NCBI GenBank assembly: GCA_002102555.1 | Contig: MCFL01000222.1 | Location: 1 to 39,096, forward strand | Source of the DNA: Catenaria anguillulae PL171 | Lineage: Eukaryota > Blastocladiomycota > Blastocladiomycetes > Blastocladiales > Catenariaceae | DNA length: 39,096 bases | Direction of reading: 5' to 3' | Shown: in pieces, positions 22,270-30,518 of the stretch | Numbering within the stretch: position 1 is the stretch's first letter | Layout of the letters: every line of letters starts with the position of its first letter | Made by a program: the position numbers and the translations under genes | The notes under the pieces: model-generated | Told to the model about the DNA's origin: nothing | The model's database searches: none | Seen by the model: only the letters and a program-made list of their open reading frames with translations

Positions 22270-23640
22270 CTATACACTTCTTGACCCCGTCAACGAATCG
22301 CTCCTTATGGCCTGTTCCACACCTGCCACCTTCTTTTCCCACCTCTGTTTTGCCTTTGCTACCGGCACAGACAAGACTCCAAAAAGCACAATTGACACGA
22401 GCACCACAAACGTGGAGATATCCAACACCTCCCTTTGGCCCGTCTCGAGGTAAAACATGGCCGACATGAACACAGACGCCGCGCCAACGGGAGCGTACAC
22501 GGCCAGCATGACTGCATTGAGAAACCACCGTTCGGTGCCTTGTTGGTCAGAGTACCGCTGCGACGGTAACAGCCAGTGTGCGACGAGTGGAATGATGATC
22601 AATCGGCGAGCGAGCGTCACAAGCAAGCTAAACCCGACCAGCTTGCCGATTCCGTAGCGTAGGAGCACGGACCATTGCACAGACGTAGCGCCAAAGTAGA
22701 CGAAAAATAGCGCCAGGCCGAGCGAATCCATTGTATCGGTCGTGTGCTCATGATGCTCGGCAACCGTTGTCGTGTCTCCGCCCCACTCGTTGACCATGGT
22801 GCCCATAACAAACACGGCCATGGCTCCATCGCCGCCATACCCATCGACGGCATTCAACGTGAGTGCCATGGCGGGCATCATGACCATCATTTCATCGTCT
22901 TGGTCCATCCGATCCCACTTGCGGCTCACATTCGACACAGTCGCCAGCAAGTACCCGAGCACCAAGCCTGCCACCACCGCACCGAGCGCTTCTGCGGCGA
23001 CACACCGCCATCCCCAAATGGCAAACGCCCGGCCGATCGACTCGTCATGGTGAATCAAGAGCATGAGCGCGAGCCGGAAATAAACGTAAGCAATCCCGCT
23101 GCCGACACTTGACTCGGCATTGAGCAAGTTCCGAAGGGGCTCGGCCACATGTGCCTGTGCAAACTTGCCGCGGACCAGCGTGCCCACAACCACCGGATCT
23201 GGCGGTGCCAGTGCGGCTGCAAGCGCCAAAATCTCCGGCCAATGTACCCCAGCTGTGTGCGAAAACAGGCCGACGGCCACACCCCACACAAATGCACTCG
23301 CCACAAGCATGATCGGCCCGCCGAGCCAGGCAACCTCCTTCCAGTGCCTGCGAAACCATCCGCGTGGCAACGCCATGGCCGATGCCACGACCTGGATTGC
23401 GATCGCATACCGCGCAGCCTCTTGTAAATGGATCACGTGAAACATCCCGTCCGTGCGTGGTTGGACCCAGGCAAATGAGTATGGTCCGAGGCACACGCCG
23501 ATGGCCGTGCACCAAAGGACTTGGTTGATCCACAGGTGCCGCTTGAGCAGGTGCGAGACAAGGAAGAAGGTCAGGTAGGTTGCGGTCGCAAACATGAGCG
23601 GGATGGCTGGGCCGGCGTAATATGAGTCGGATGACGACAT
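22270..23640 (-). CDS. Na+/H+ antiporter, Nha1/Sod2-like (CPA1), lacking the ND motif
   Basis: This is an intronless 456-aa polytopic protein. Fungal Nha1/Sod2 proteins exchange Na+ or K+ for H+ at the plasma membrane. Family landmarks are the N-terminal HLWINQVLWCTAIGVCLGPY, AARYAIAIQVVASAMALPRG (matching I-x-L-A-I-Q-V-x-x-x-x-x-x-L-P), FRRHWKEVAWLGGPIMLVAS, PPDPVVVGTLVRGKFAQAHV (146-165) and PLRNLLNAESS (168-178). Two active-site regions are altered. The usual T-D-P reads P-D-P (Asp148 kept). The A-E-S-G-x-N-D motif reads A-E-S-S-V-G-S (175-181), so Asn and the ion-binding Asp are Gly and Ser. The C-terminus is short, without the long regulatory tail of yeast Nha1. Whether it still exchanges ions is open. 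Confidence 0.85.
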   Translation of the reverse strand: MSSSDSYYAGPAIPLMFATATYLTFFLVSHLLKRHLWINQVLWCTAIGVCLGPYSFAWVQPRTDGMFHVIHLQEAARYAIAIQVVASAMALPRGWFRRHWKEVAWLGGPIMLVASAFVWGVAVGLFSHTAGVHWPEILALAAALAPPDPVVVGTLVRGKFAQAHVAEPLRNLLNAESSVGSGIAYVYFRLALMLLIHHDESIGRAFAIWGWRCVAAEALGAVVAGLVLGYLLATVSNVSRKWDRMDQDDEMMVMMPAMALTLNAVDGYGGDGAMAVFVMGTMVNEWGGDTTTVAEHHEHTTDTMDSLGLALFFVYFGATSVQWSVLLRYGIGKLVGFSLLVTLARRLIIIPLVAHWLLPSQRYSDQQGTERWFLNAVMLAVYAPVGAASVFMSAMFYLETGQREVLDISTFVVLVSIVLFGVLSVPVAKAKQRWEKKVAGVEQAIRSDSLTGSRSV

Positions 23641-24193
23641 GGTTGCATTGTGGTAGGGTTTTCATGGTTGAAAGAGTAGGCATTTGAGCTACTGGATGTG
23701 GGCATTATTTGGTCCTTGTCAGTCCGTGCTTTTGCCGCGAAGCACAACGCGATCTCGTTCCTCCCACCGGCGGTGGCCGCCAGCGATGCGGTTCGAAATC
23801 CGCGTATCGGTTCCCGGTTCCCGGTCGACTCCTGCCAGGCAAACTGAGTGGCCTGGCAGTGCCGCGAGAGTGTGAAAACACCTCTACATTGTCATGTGAA
23901 TTGCTCCCAGTGCCCGCCAAAGAAAACACGACATCGCTGACATTGGCATACATCCAGACACGACGACTCGATGGACACAACCTTGAATAGAATGGCATGA
24001 GGCTAGATACCGGCACCAATCCCGTCCTCGTCATCCACTCTGGCCACCCTGGGGTCCACTCTGGTCCTCGGCCTGCTCTGCCGCGCACCATCTCTTGACT
24101 CGCATGCACACCCTCATTTCGTCACTCCAATGTGGCATTACCGTTTCTATGGATGTATTCACAATTGGCTCATCGCGTTGTTGAGAAGAATGA
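23641..24193. other. Intergenic region with a small hairpin
   Basis: No gene is supported. It holds the putative promoter of the Nha1-like gene, a short direct repeat CGGTTCCCGGTTCCCGG at about 23808-23824 and a 9-bp hairpin listed separately. Confidence 0.35.
23832..23859. repeat. 9-bp perfect hairpin, 10-nt loop
   Basis: CTGCCAGGC (23832-23840) pairs fully with GCCTGGCAG (23851-23859) around a 10-nt loop. No U-tract follows. It may be a structured RNA element or chance. Confidence 0.6.
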
Positions 24194-25345
24194 TCAAACT
24201 AACAGGGAGTCACATTCCGACTTGCTTTCCCCACCTGCTTCTTCCTGATACAACCTCACGCGCATCTGCATCTCGTCACTCCAATATGGAATCCTGACTT
24301 GCCGCGTAACCTTCAGCACCCCATCCTCCCACCCAACCTTGGCCGCGATTCTCTTCATTTCGCTCTCAACCATCTCCTCGTACGTGTCATCTTCCGTGAG
24401 CCGAAAAGCCGTCCATATCCAAAACGGGGGCGTGTCACTGAGCCAGGGAATGATGTAACGAATGGCCGGTCCAAATTTGAAATCGACGAGGGTATGCAGG
24501 GCAAACAAAATGTCCGGGGACGTTGAGTCAAGAATGGGAAGCGCAATCGCGGTCGGCATGAACGAGAGCGCGGGACAGACAATGTGGTCTGCAACGAATT
24601 GCGCAAGATCGTAGTCAAGGTCCCGGTTGAAGGTGTGGCCGGCGCTGTTGTATCGAGACACGAGTTGGATAACGGACTGCCGGATCTGTTTGGTGGTGGT
24701 GAACTTGGGTAACGAAGAGATCGGAGAATCTAGCGTGACGAGATGCGAGAGCACAACGAGTAATGCCGGATCACACGTCGGATCATCAATGGCCAGTCCG
24801 CCGTAGTAGTATGCATCGAGCAAGTCCCAGTGCTGGCGTGGTGACGGAACAGCCCATTCATCGTCGCGCTCATACCAGCCATCAAACATGTACCCGTGCG
24901 GCAGCGAGGATGCAGACGGGCACGCGGCCTCGGCGTGTTGGAAGAGCAGGCACAGGGTGTACATGGGATGCCCGCCGAGCTGACCAGTGAGTGCCGAGGT
25001 CGGCATTTCCAAAAAATGCTCGAGGATCTTGTCATGAGCGAGCGTGGGCGACAATTCAAAGAGCAGCTGATGCAAGTCGTGGTTGGGAAGCATGCCAAGC
25101 AGTCGCTCGTGGGATGCCTTGTATCCATAGTAGGTCTTGCATTGGGAGCAGACTTGTTCGATGAGCGAATGCGCAGCACGCATGCGCCAGGTGCGGTCGA
25201 CCAGTCTCGTGGTCCAGCAGAGCGTCGATGGGAACTGAGAGGATTGGAGCAGCGACCAGCTGATGTTGGTGAGGGCGAGGATGGGCTGCCAGAGCTCGAG
25301 TGGGATAATACTAAATGCATTCATTTTGCTGGGATGGGTATGCAT
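24194..25345 (-). CDS. F-box-like N-terminus protein of unknown target
   Basis: This is an intronless protein of 383 aa from the ATG at 25345, or 376 from the ATG at 25324. The second fits better, because the motif begins right after it: FSIIPLELWQPILALTNISW and then TTRLVDRTWRMRAAHSLIEQ. This follows the F-box pattern (I-P-x-E-L-x-x-x-I-L, then a W/V-C-x-x-W-like end). F-box proteins bring substrates to SCF ubiquitin ligases through Skp1. The rest is mixed helix without LRR or WD repeats; segments include YYYGGLAIDDPTCDPALLVV and IRYIIPWLSDTPPFWIWTAF. It resembles the lineage-specific F-box-like families common in chytrids. Substrate unknown. Confidence 0.6.
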   Translation of the reverse strand: MHTHPSKMNAFSIIPLELWQPILALTNISWSLLQSSQFPSTLCWTTRLVDRTWRMRAAHSLIEQVCSQCKTYYGYKASHERLLGMLPNHDLHQLLFELSPTLAHDKILEHFLEMPTSALTGQLGGHPMYTLCLLFQHAEAACPSASSLPHGYMFDGWYERDDEWAVPSPRQHWDLLDAYYYGGLAIDDPTCDPALLVVLSHLVTLDSPISSLPKFTTTKQIRQSVIQLVSRYNSAGHTFNRDLDYDLAQFVADHIVCPALSFMPTAIALPILDSTSPDILFALHTLVDFKFGPAIRYIIPWLSDTPPFWIWTAFRLTEDDTYEEMVESEMKRIAAKVGWEDGVLKVTRQVRIPYWSDEMQMRVRLYQEEAGGESKSECDSLLV

Positions 25346-25713
25346 GCCATAAATCCAGCTGTGAAGAGAAATGATTCATGGTCATTTTACATAAGGCAAA
25401 TGACGGCAGCTGGTGCTGGTAGTGACTCCAGATCGAGTCACGAGTCTTGGTTCAGCTGCGGATATACAGGTAGGTAACAGCGCGTCGGATCGGCAGACCG
25501 TCTGCCAGAGAGCGCCACTTGTTCACTTTGACTTGTTCACGTTCACGTTCACGTTCACAACCCAAGAAGAAGATGAATGCCAATAACAATTTATGTGAAA
25601 GGGATTCGCTATTGAACATGCCGCACGCACGGACACTGCCAGGCACCTGACTCGACGCATTCGTTCCGTGACCCACTCCCGATCTGTATCGACCCTCCTC
25701 ACACGCGCGCCCA
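25346..25713. promoter_or_regulatory. Divergent intergenic region with GTTCAC tandem
   Basis: This 368-nt gap separates the F-box-like gene (-) from the next gene (+). It includes four tandem GTTCAC units at 25535-25558 and GTTCAC / TTGTTCAC words nearby. It probably holds both promoters. Confidence 0.4.
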
Positions 25714-26508
25714 ATGACCCCGCCGCCGCCGCCGCCGTCGTCGCCACCTTCCCGCTCCGCCTCCCCACCCGCCCGCCCCATCTCCCCACCAACACACGTC
25801 GCGCACCCGGTCGCCGACACTTACACGTACATTACGCCCTCATCGCTCACCGACTCGTTTGTTGCCGTATCGCCCGTGCCCTCGTCCGCCATGGCATCGC
25901 CCATTCTCGCGCCAACGGGCGCCTTATCCTCGTCCGGCGCCGGGTTGCGTGTGCAGCCGTCGGCAGTTCCGACGTATGCAGATGTGGTCAAGGGCGTAGC
26001 TGCTGCTGCCGATAGTACCTCCGCCTCCGCTGCTGCGGCGACACCTAGGGCCAGGCGGGATGCGCCTTCGATCGATGAGGACGAGCAGACGCCTGTTGCG
26101 GCGGCCAGCAGCAGGAAGGTTGCAGACCGGGGATTGCTGAGCAAGAGCAAGTCAAAGGCCAAAGCAGATGCAGGCCACAGTGGCGACGAGAGCGGTAAGC
26201 AAGTCAGTTTGACCAGCAAAATTGCACATGTTGCATTTGAAAAGTTTTTCAGGTACGCATTCATTTTCGCAGAGAGCGCGCGTCTCTCGATCCGCTCAAG
26301 CATCTCACGACGTGCAATTATTTATTGCTTCGTGTTGCACAGCCACTTTTTGCACGGCTTCCTGTTTGGCGCCCTGGCCAATTTCAGGTATGAGGTGCAG
26401 CTTGCCGGCGGGCTGTGGCGCATGGTCTTCCGGCGTCCGCTTCCGCCGCCGACTGTGGGCCAGATGGCCGATCCGCGATTGCCCAGGCGCTTGCCCGTAG
26501 GCTGGTAG
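25714..26508 (+). CDS. Hypothetical Pro/Ser/Ala-rich protein
   Basis: From the ATG at 25714 a 264-codon frame opens with a Pro/Ser-rich tract, then VPTYADVVKGVAAAADS, an acidic/basic linker RDAPSIDEDEQTPVAA, and SKIAHVAFEKFFR followed by HSHFLHGFLFGALANFR. A 90-nt segment, 26253-26342, has GTACGC...TTGCACAG ends. Because its length is a multiple of three it may be a spliced intron or be translated. If spliced, the product is 234 aa with an uninterrupted EKFFSHFLHGFLFGALANF hydrophobic region. No family is recognised. Location is possibly membrane-associated. Confidence 0.5.
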   Translation: MTPPPPPPSSPPSRSASPPARPISPPTHVAHPVADTYTYITPSSLTDSFVAVSPVPSSAMASPILAPTGALSSSGAGLRVQPSAVPTYADVVKGVAAAADSTSASAAAATPRARRDAPSIDEDEQTPVAAASSRKVADRGLLSKSKSKAKADAGHSGDESGKQVSLTSKIAHVAFEKFFRYAFIFAESARLSIRSSISRRAIIYCFVLHSHFLHGFLFGALANFRYEVQLAGGLWRMVFRRPLPPPTVGQMADPRLPRRLPVGW

Positions 26509-26901
26509 ATGGTAGAGCGAGCGTGAACAAACGGAAAGTTGTTGAAGGTGAGGCCGTGTCGTAAATATGCTCGAGCCAAGTGTTTTGTACCCCTCGAGTT
26601 GGATCCGTATCTCAAATGATTTGTACATTGGATTTCATCGTTTTCGTTAGGTGCTTGGTGCGCACGGCCAGGACACCAAGTGAGGCCGAGTCAGGGACTC
26701 TTTACGGAACGAAATGGTCATGCATAAATGTACACACAAGGCAACACAGGCAAATCCAATGGGGGTATTACAAAAAGTAGATAACAAACCAACAAAAAAA
26801 TAGAGGAGATGGCAGAGCAGAAAAGACACACGATGAGATGGAATGAACATGCCAAGAACGAACTCGATTTATGCCACACACCATGCAAACACACGAATCC
26901 A
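26509..26901. other. Convergent intergenic region
   Basis: This lies between the 3' ends of the hypothetical gene (+) and the Tbf1-like gene (-). I see nothing beyond AT-rich runs and a short A-tract near 26790. Confidence 0.4.
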
Positions 26902-29196
26902 TCACGCCTCATCCATTTCATCCTCATCCATTCCCGTCGCCAGCTGCCCATGCACACCGTGATCCATCCACGTCCCGACCCCATTTCCAGCTGCTGTCGC
27001 CGCGTTTGCCGCTGTGGCGGAATTCCCACTTGCCCGCCTGGTCCTCCCGCCCACTTCGCCTCCATACCTGACCTTGCCCTGCCTCCTCAATACCCTGGCC
27101 TTGTCCTTGAGCTGCCTGTTGGTGTACTTGCTCAACACGCCTGCGTGCACGCTGAAATCGGCCAAGATGCGAGCCCATTGCGTGTCGTGGCGTTGGATGC
27201 CTACAATCAGCGCTTGCTCTTCGGATTGCGTCCAAGCGGCGCGTGGCGCGGACGTTGATGGGTGTGGCGTTGTGGACGCGGACGGGGTCGTTGATGTGGA
27301 GGGCAACGAGTCGGCGGGCGGCGAGGGAGGGCGAGAGAGTAGCAGTGTGGTTGGCAGCGGAGGAGGTGGAGGTGGCGCGGGAGTTGCGCGAGGGAGGTGC
27401 GGGGATGACATGGAGGGTGGAGTTGTCGAAGTCGAGGTGGCGGCATTCGAGTAGGCAAGAGTCTGCGAGGGTGACGCGAAGGTTGCAAGTACGGGTGTTG
27501 CATGTGTGCGTGCGGCGGCGGGTGGTTGGGTGACATTGTGCGAATGCGAGCTGACAGCAAGAGGAATCGGTGGTGGAGGAGGCTGGATCACGGGTGGTGC
27601 AGGCAGTGGCGGGTGGGGACTCGGGTGCGCTGACCCAAGTTTTGGCAAACTGTCATCTGTCACCTTTGCCACGTTGCACTTGTGCTGTGATGCTTGTGCC
27701 TGCCCGGACTGCTGGTGCTGCTGCTGACCAATGCTACCTCCCACACCATATCCATTCCCATAGAGCACACCCACAACCATGCCGGCGGCCGTTTTCGCCA
27801 AAGTCTCGACAGACGCCCTTTCGGATTGCACCACACACGGTGACGATTTCAGGACATCGGCTAGGGCACTTGTGAGTGCTGGAACCAAGATGGGCGTCAG
27901 CACGGGCATGGTGGATCTGAGCACAGCAAACGCCAGCGAAACGGCATCTGGTGAAACACATGACGATGATGCAGGAACTGCACCTGATCTGGATGTTGAT
28001 GTTGCAGAGTGTCGCGGAGACTCTTGCGGGCTGGTCGTGGCGGTGGATGCGCCCGATTGCGATGACGAGTCTGTGGTTGCATTCGAATCCGGATCAGCAG
28101 CAACTTGGTCATGGGTGCGTTTTGGAGGACGAGTCGCCGTCGCGTGCTGCAAAGGCGGTGCTGGTTTCGGCGGCGGATGCGCGGGCGAGCGGAATGTTGT
28201 TCCTGCTGCAGGTAGGCCGATTGAGGGCGAAGAGATGGGCACGCTGGGAGTGCGGCTTGCCGAGTTGGATGCTGAAGTGGAGGTTGAGGCAGAGGCAGAG
28301 ACAGAGCCCGACGAAGCTGGCGCAGGCATGCTGGCCACGACGACTTGCTGCTGAAGCGGCTGGGTCGCAGATCGAGCGGCCGCTGCGGCGGCAGCCGATG
28401 CAGTGACTGCTGCAATTGCAGCAGCGGCAGCAGCAGCACGTGCGTGGTGCTGATTTTGCTGATGCGGTTGATTCTGGTGAGTCTGGTGTTGCTGATGATG
28501 CTGATGCCGTGATTGCGATTGCGATTGCGATTGCGATTGCGATTGTGACTGGGGCTTGGCATGTGCAGTCGCTTGTACTTGGGCAACTGCCGTTGCTTGA
28601 GCCTGAGCCTGAGCCTGAGCTTGAGCCTGAGCGTGAGCATATGCTTTTGCTTGAGCGTGGGCATAGGCCTGCTGCTGTTGCTGCTGGTATGCATGATGAG
28701 CAGCAGCGGCGAGCGCTTGTGCTTGGTGCGCTTGGTGAGCACGCAGATGGGCGGCGGCGTGCGCTTGAGCCTGGGCCTGAGCTTGAGCTTGAGTTTGAGC
28801 AGTTACCGCCTTGACTGAATCTCGCAGTGCACCTTGGCCGTGTGATTGATTAACGGGTTGAGCAGTAGAACTCGCTGGCTGAGAGGGAATGGCCCACATT
28901 CTGCTGCTGGTGCCGTTGGTACCATTGCCGGTGGTGGTGGTGGCGGCGGAGGTGGTTAAGATGGATGATGCGGGAGTGGAGGAAACAGACGCAGTTCGTG
29001 CATTAGACTGAGACTGAGACTGCGAGGTCGAGGTCGAGGCCGGCGCCGAGGCTGGAGTGGAGGATGAGGTTGAGGTTGAGGTTGAGGGGGCAGGGCGGGC
29101 GGATTGCGAGGGGTGGGGCTGATCTGGGTGTACCAAAGGCAGTGGGCGGGGGCGGGGATGGGGATGGGCGCCCAGGGTGGAATAGTCGTAATGCAT
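26902..29196 (-). CDS. Tbf1-type telobox Myb DNA-binding protein
   Basis: The only folded domain visible is near the C-terminus: [33 protein letters not shown] and [16 protein letters not shown]. This is a Myb/SANT domain ending in the telobox-like third helix (Tbf1 proteins have VQLKDKARN), so binding to TTAGGG-type telomeric or subtelomeric and promoter sites is likely. The rest of the 764 residues is low complexity: Ser/Thr/Pro-rich, then QAQAQA, AHAHAQ, QSQSQS and HQHHQQH tracts (about 130-270), Ala runs and Pro runs. One ordered helix block, [20 protein letters not shown], lies in the middle. I see no TRFH dimerisation domain, which Tbf1 and TRF proteins usually carry. The start is the first ATG in frame (29196). 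Intronless. Confidence 0.75.
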   Translation of the reverse strand: MHYDYSTLGAHPHPRPRPLPLVHPDQPHPSQSARPAPSTSTSTSSSTPASAPASTSTSQSQSQSNARTASVSSTPASSILTTSAATTTTGNGTNGTSSRMWAIPSQPASSTAQPVNQSHGQGALRDSVKAVTAQTQAQAQAQAQAHAAAHLRAHQAHQAQALAAAAHHAYQQQQQQAYAHAQAKAYAHAQAQAQAQAQAQATAVAQVQATAHAKPQSQSQSQSQSQSQSRHQHHQQHQTHQNQPHQQNQHHARAAAAAAAIAAVTASAAAAAAARSATQPLQQQVVVASMPAPASSGSVSASASTSTSASNSASRTPSVPISSPSIGLPAAGTTFRSPAHPPPKPAPPLQHATATRPPKRTHDQVAADPDSNATTDSSSQSGASTATTSPQESPRHSATSTSRSGAVPASSSCVSPDAVSLAFAVLRSTMPVLTPILVPALTSALADVLKSSPCVVQSERASVETLAKTAAGMVVGVLYGNGYGVGGSIGQQQHQQSGQAQASQHKCNVAKVTDDSLPKLGSAHPSPHPPLPAPPVIQPPPPPIPLAVSSHSHNVTQPPAAARTHATPVLATFASPSQTLAYSNAATSTSTTPPSMSSPHLPRATPAPPPPPPLPTTLLLSRPPSPPADSLPSTSTTPSASTTPHPSTSAPRAAWTQSEEQALIVGIQRHDTQWARILADFSVHAGVLSKYTNRQLKDKARVLRRQGKVRYGGEVGGRTRRASGNSATAANAATAAGNGVGTWMDHGVHGQLATGMDEDEMDEA

Positions 29197-29468
29197 GGCT
29201 CTGGCGGTGGATCGGTGCACAGAACGGGGATTGCGCAGTGTTGGGGGGCGTGTGCCGTGCGTGCATGCATGTGTTTTTGTTCAATATCATAACCGTTTCG
29301 ATGAATAAGAGTGAGGGTCAGGCACAGCCACTGCCGCACAGGCACGCCGATCCGTTCCACTGCCAGTGGCAGCCAATGTTCTCTTTCACTTATCATAATT
29401 GATTTTTTCACTGTTGGTCTCTGCTTCTCTCATTTCTCAATCCGAATTATATAATACTTACCACAGCA
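29197..29468. promoter_or_regulatory. Divergent promoter region, Tbf1-like and Mog1 genes
   Basis: A 272-nt spacer is shared by two divergently transcribed genes. An AT-rich core (about 29385-29460) precedes Mog1. Confidence 0.5.
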
Positions 29469-30107
29469 ATGCAATCAAACAACTCCACCCCAACGCCAAC
29501 CCCGCTCTTTGGCGGCGCCATCACCGCCCTGCTCCCGCCCGAGCTCATCGACGTTTCCAACTTCCGCCAAGTCCCCGACAACCAAGAAGTGTGGGTCGAC
29601 TCGACCGCCAACCAGTCTGCCTCACTCATCATTGAACTGCTACACCTCGACCCTCAAGTCTCCTCCGAAGCACTCGCCACCTTCCACCTGTCGCAAGTCT
29701 TGCTCGCCGCTTCCGACGACGACGACAATTCGAATTCGGAGCCACAGTACGAGCTGCTCGACGCATCCTCCTTACCCGACGCCTCGTGCGCCCTCTCGCA
29801 CTCTGGATTCCCCATCATTGCCAAGCGCGTCGTGGCACAGGTCGGCCACTTGCACAAGTTCAACCAATCCGCCAACACACATCCCGTCCTTTTGATGGTG
29901 TGGGTGCTGCGTGTGCCGCACGTCGAAACCGACATTGTTGTGACGTGGAACTTGCCCGAGGGGGTGCTTTCGCCAGGGATTCCCGGCGCGCCCACCACCT
30001 TGGCTCGGCCACCTGTCCGATTGGGCGGACTGGACAAGGCACTGGTGGATCGGTGTGAGGTGGTTGCTAGGTCGCTCAAGGTGGTCGATTGGGGCTTGTT
30101 CTGCTGA
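29469..30107 (+). CDS. MOG1: Mog1, Ran-binding nuclear import factor
   Basis: Mog1 binds Ran/Gsp1, promotes GTP release and supports nuclear import. This is an intronless 212-aa protein, close to the family length. It carries the diagnostic N-terminal block PLFGGAITALLPPELIDVS and FRQVPDNQEVWVDSTANQSA (matching L-F-G-G-A-I ... D-V-S-x-x-R-Q-V-P-D-N-Q-E-V). LIIELLHLDPQVSSEALATF and the later strand VLLMVWVLRVPHVETDIVVT follow. A short acidic insert (DDDDNSNSEP) interrupts the middle. Most of the C-terminal strand (residues 195-212, ARSLKVVDWGLF) is present. The start is the ATG directly before the conserved N-terminus. Confidence 0.93.
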   Translation: MQSNNSTPTPTPLFGGAITALLPPELIDVSNFRQVPDNQEVWVDSTANQSASLIIELLHLDPQVSSEALATFHLSQVLLAASDDDDNSNSEPQYELLDASSLPDASCALSHSGFPIIAKRVVAQVGHLHKFNQSANTHPVLLMVWVLRVPHVETDIVVTWNLPEGVLSPGIPGAPTTLARPPVRLGGLDKALVDRCEVVARSLKVVDWGLFC

Positions 30108-30518
30108 CCATGCACAATGGGAATGGGAATGTGTGTATATGTATAATGTATAATGTATGGCTGTGGAAATTGCAAAACACATGGTCAAATCAAACATCAA
30201 GACAACGAAAGAGGAGCAACAAGCGACCAACAGGCAAGATCAAAAGGGGGGGACAAAGCACACACACATGAAATAATCATCGACATGAGAGGACGAGGAA
30301 AAAAAGGGGAGGCAGCCCTGCAGCCCGAAAAGAAAACAAAGACGGCGCGACTATCGAAACCAAGAAACCAAGAAAAATATAACAAGAAGAAGTAGAAGAA
30401 AGAAAAAGCAAAGACAAGTGACCAGCAACTAACGTCAGCAAGGGCAAACAAACACGTGGCGCGCGGAACAACGGCAATGCAAAAAGCAGAGAAGAAGGAA
30501 AAAAAAAAAAATCACAAG
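30108..30518. other. Convergent A-rich intergenic region
   Basis: This separates the Mog1 3' end (+) from the cyclase 3' end (-). It is rich in A-runs on the plus strand (AAAGAAAAC, AAAAAAAAAAAA near 30500). I see no gene. Confidence 0.5.

Noticed and set aside
23778-23812. tRNA-like T-arm (GCGGTTCGAAATCCGC)
   Set aside because: The loop is 8 nt instead of 7, and no matching acceptor, D-arm or anticodon stem is found upstream or downstream.
27779-28742. Long plus- and minus-strand frames inside the Tbf1-like gene
   Set aside because: These are shadows of the low-complexity repeats, with no independent conserved motif.
29448-29455. TATATAAT as the Mog1 TATA box
   Set aside because: It ends only 13 nt before the start codon, so transcription would begin inside the coding region.
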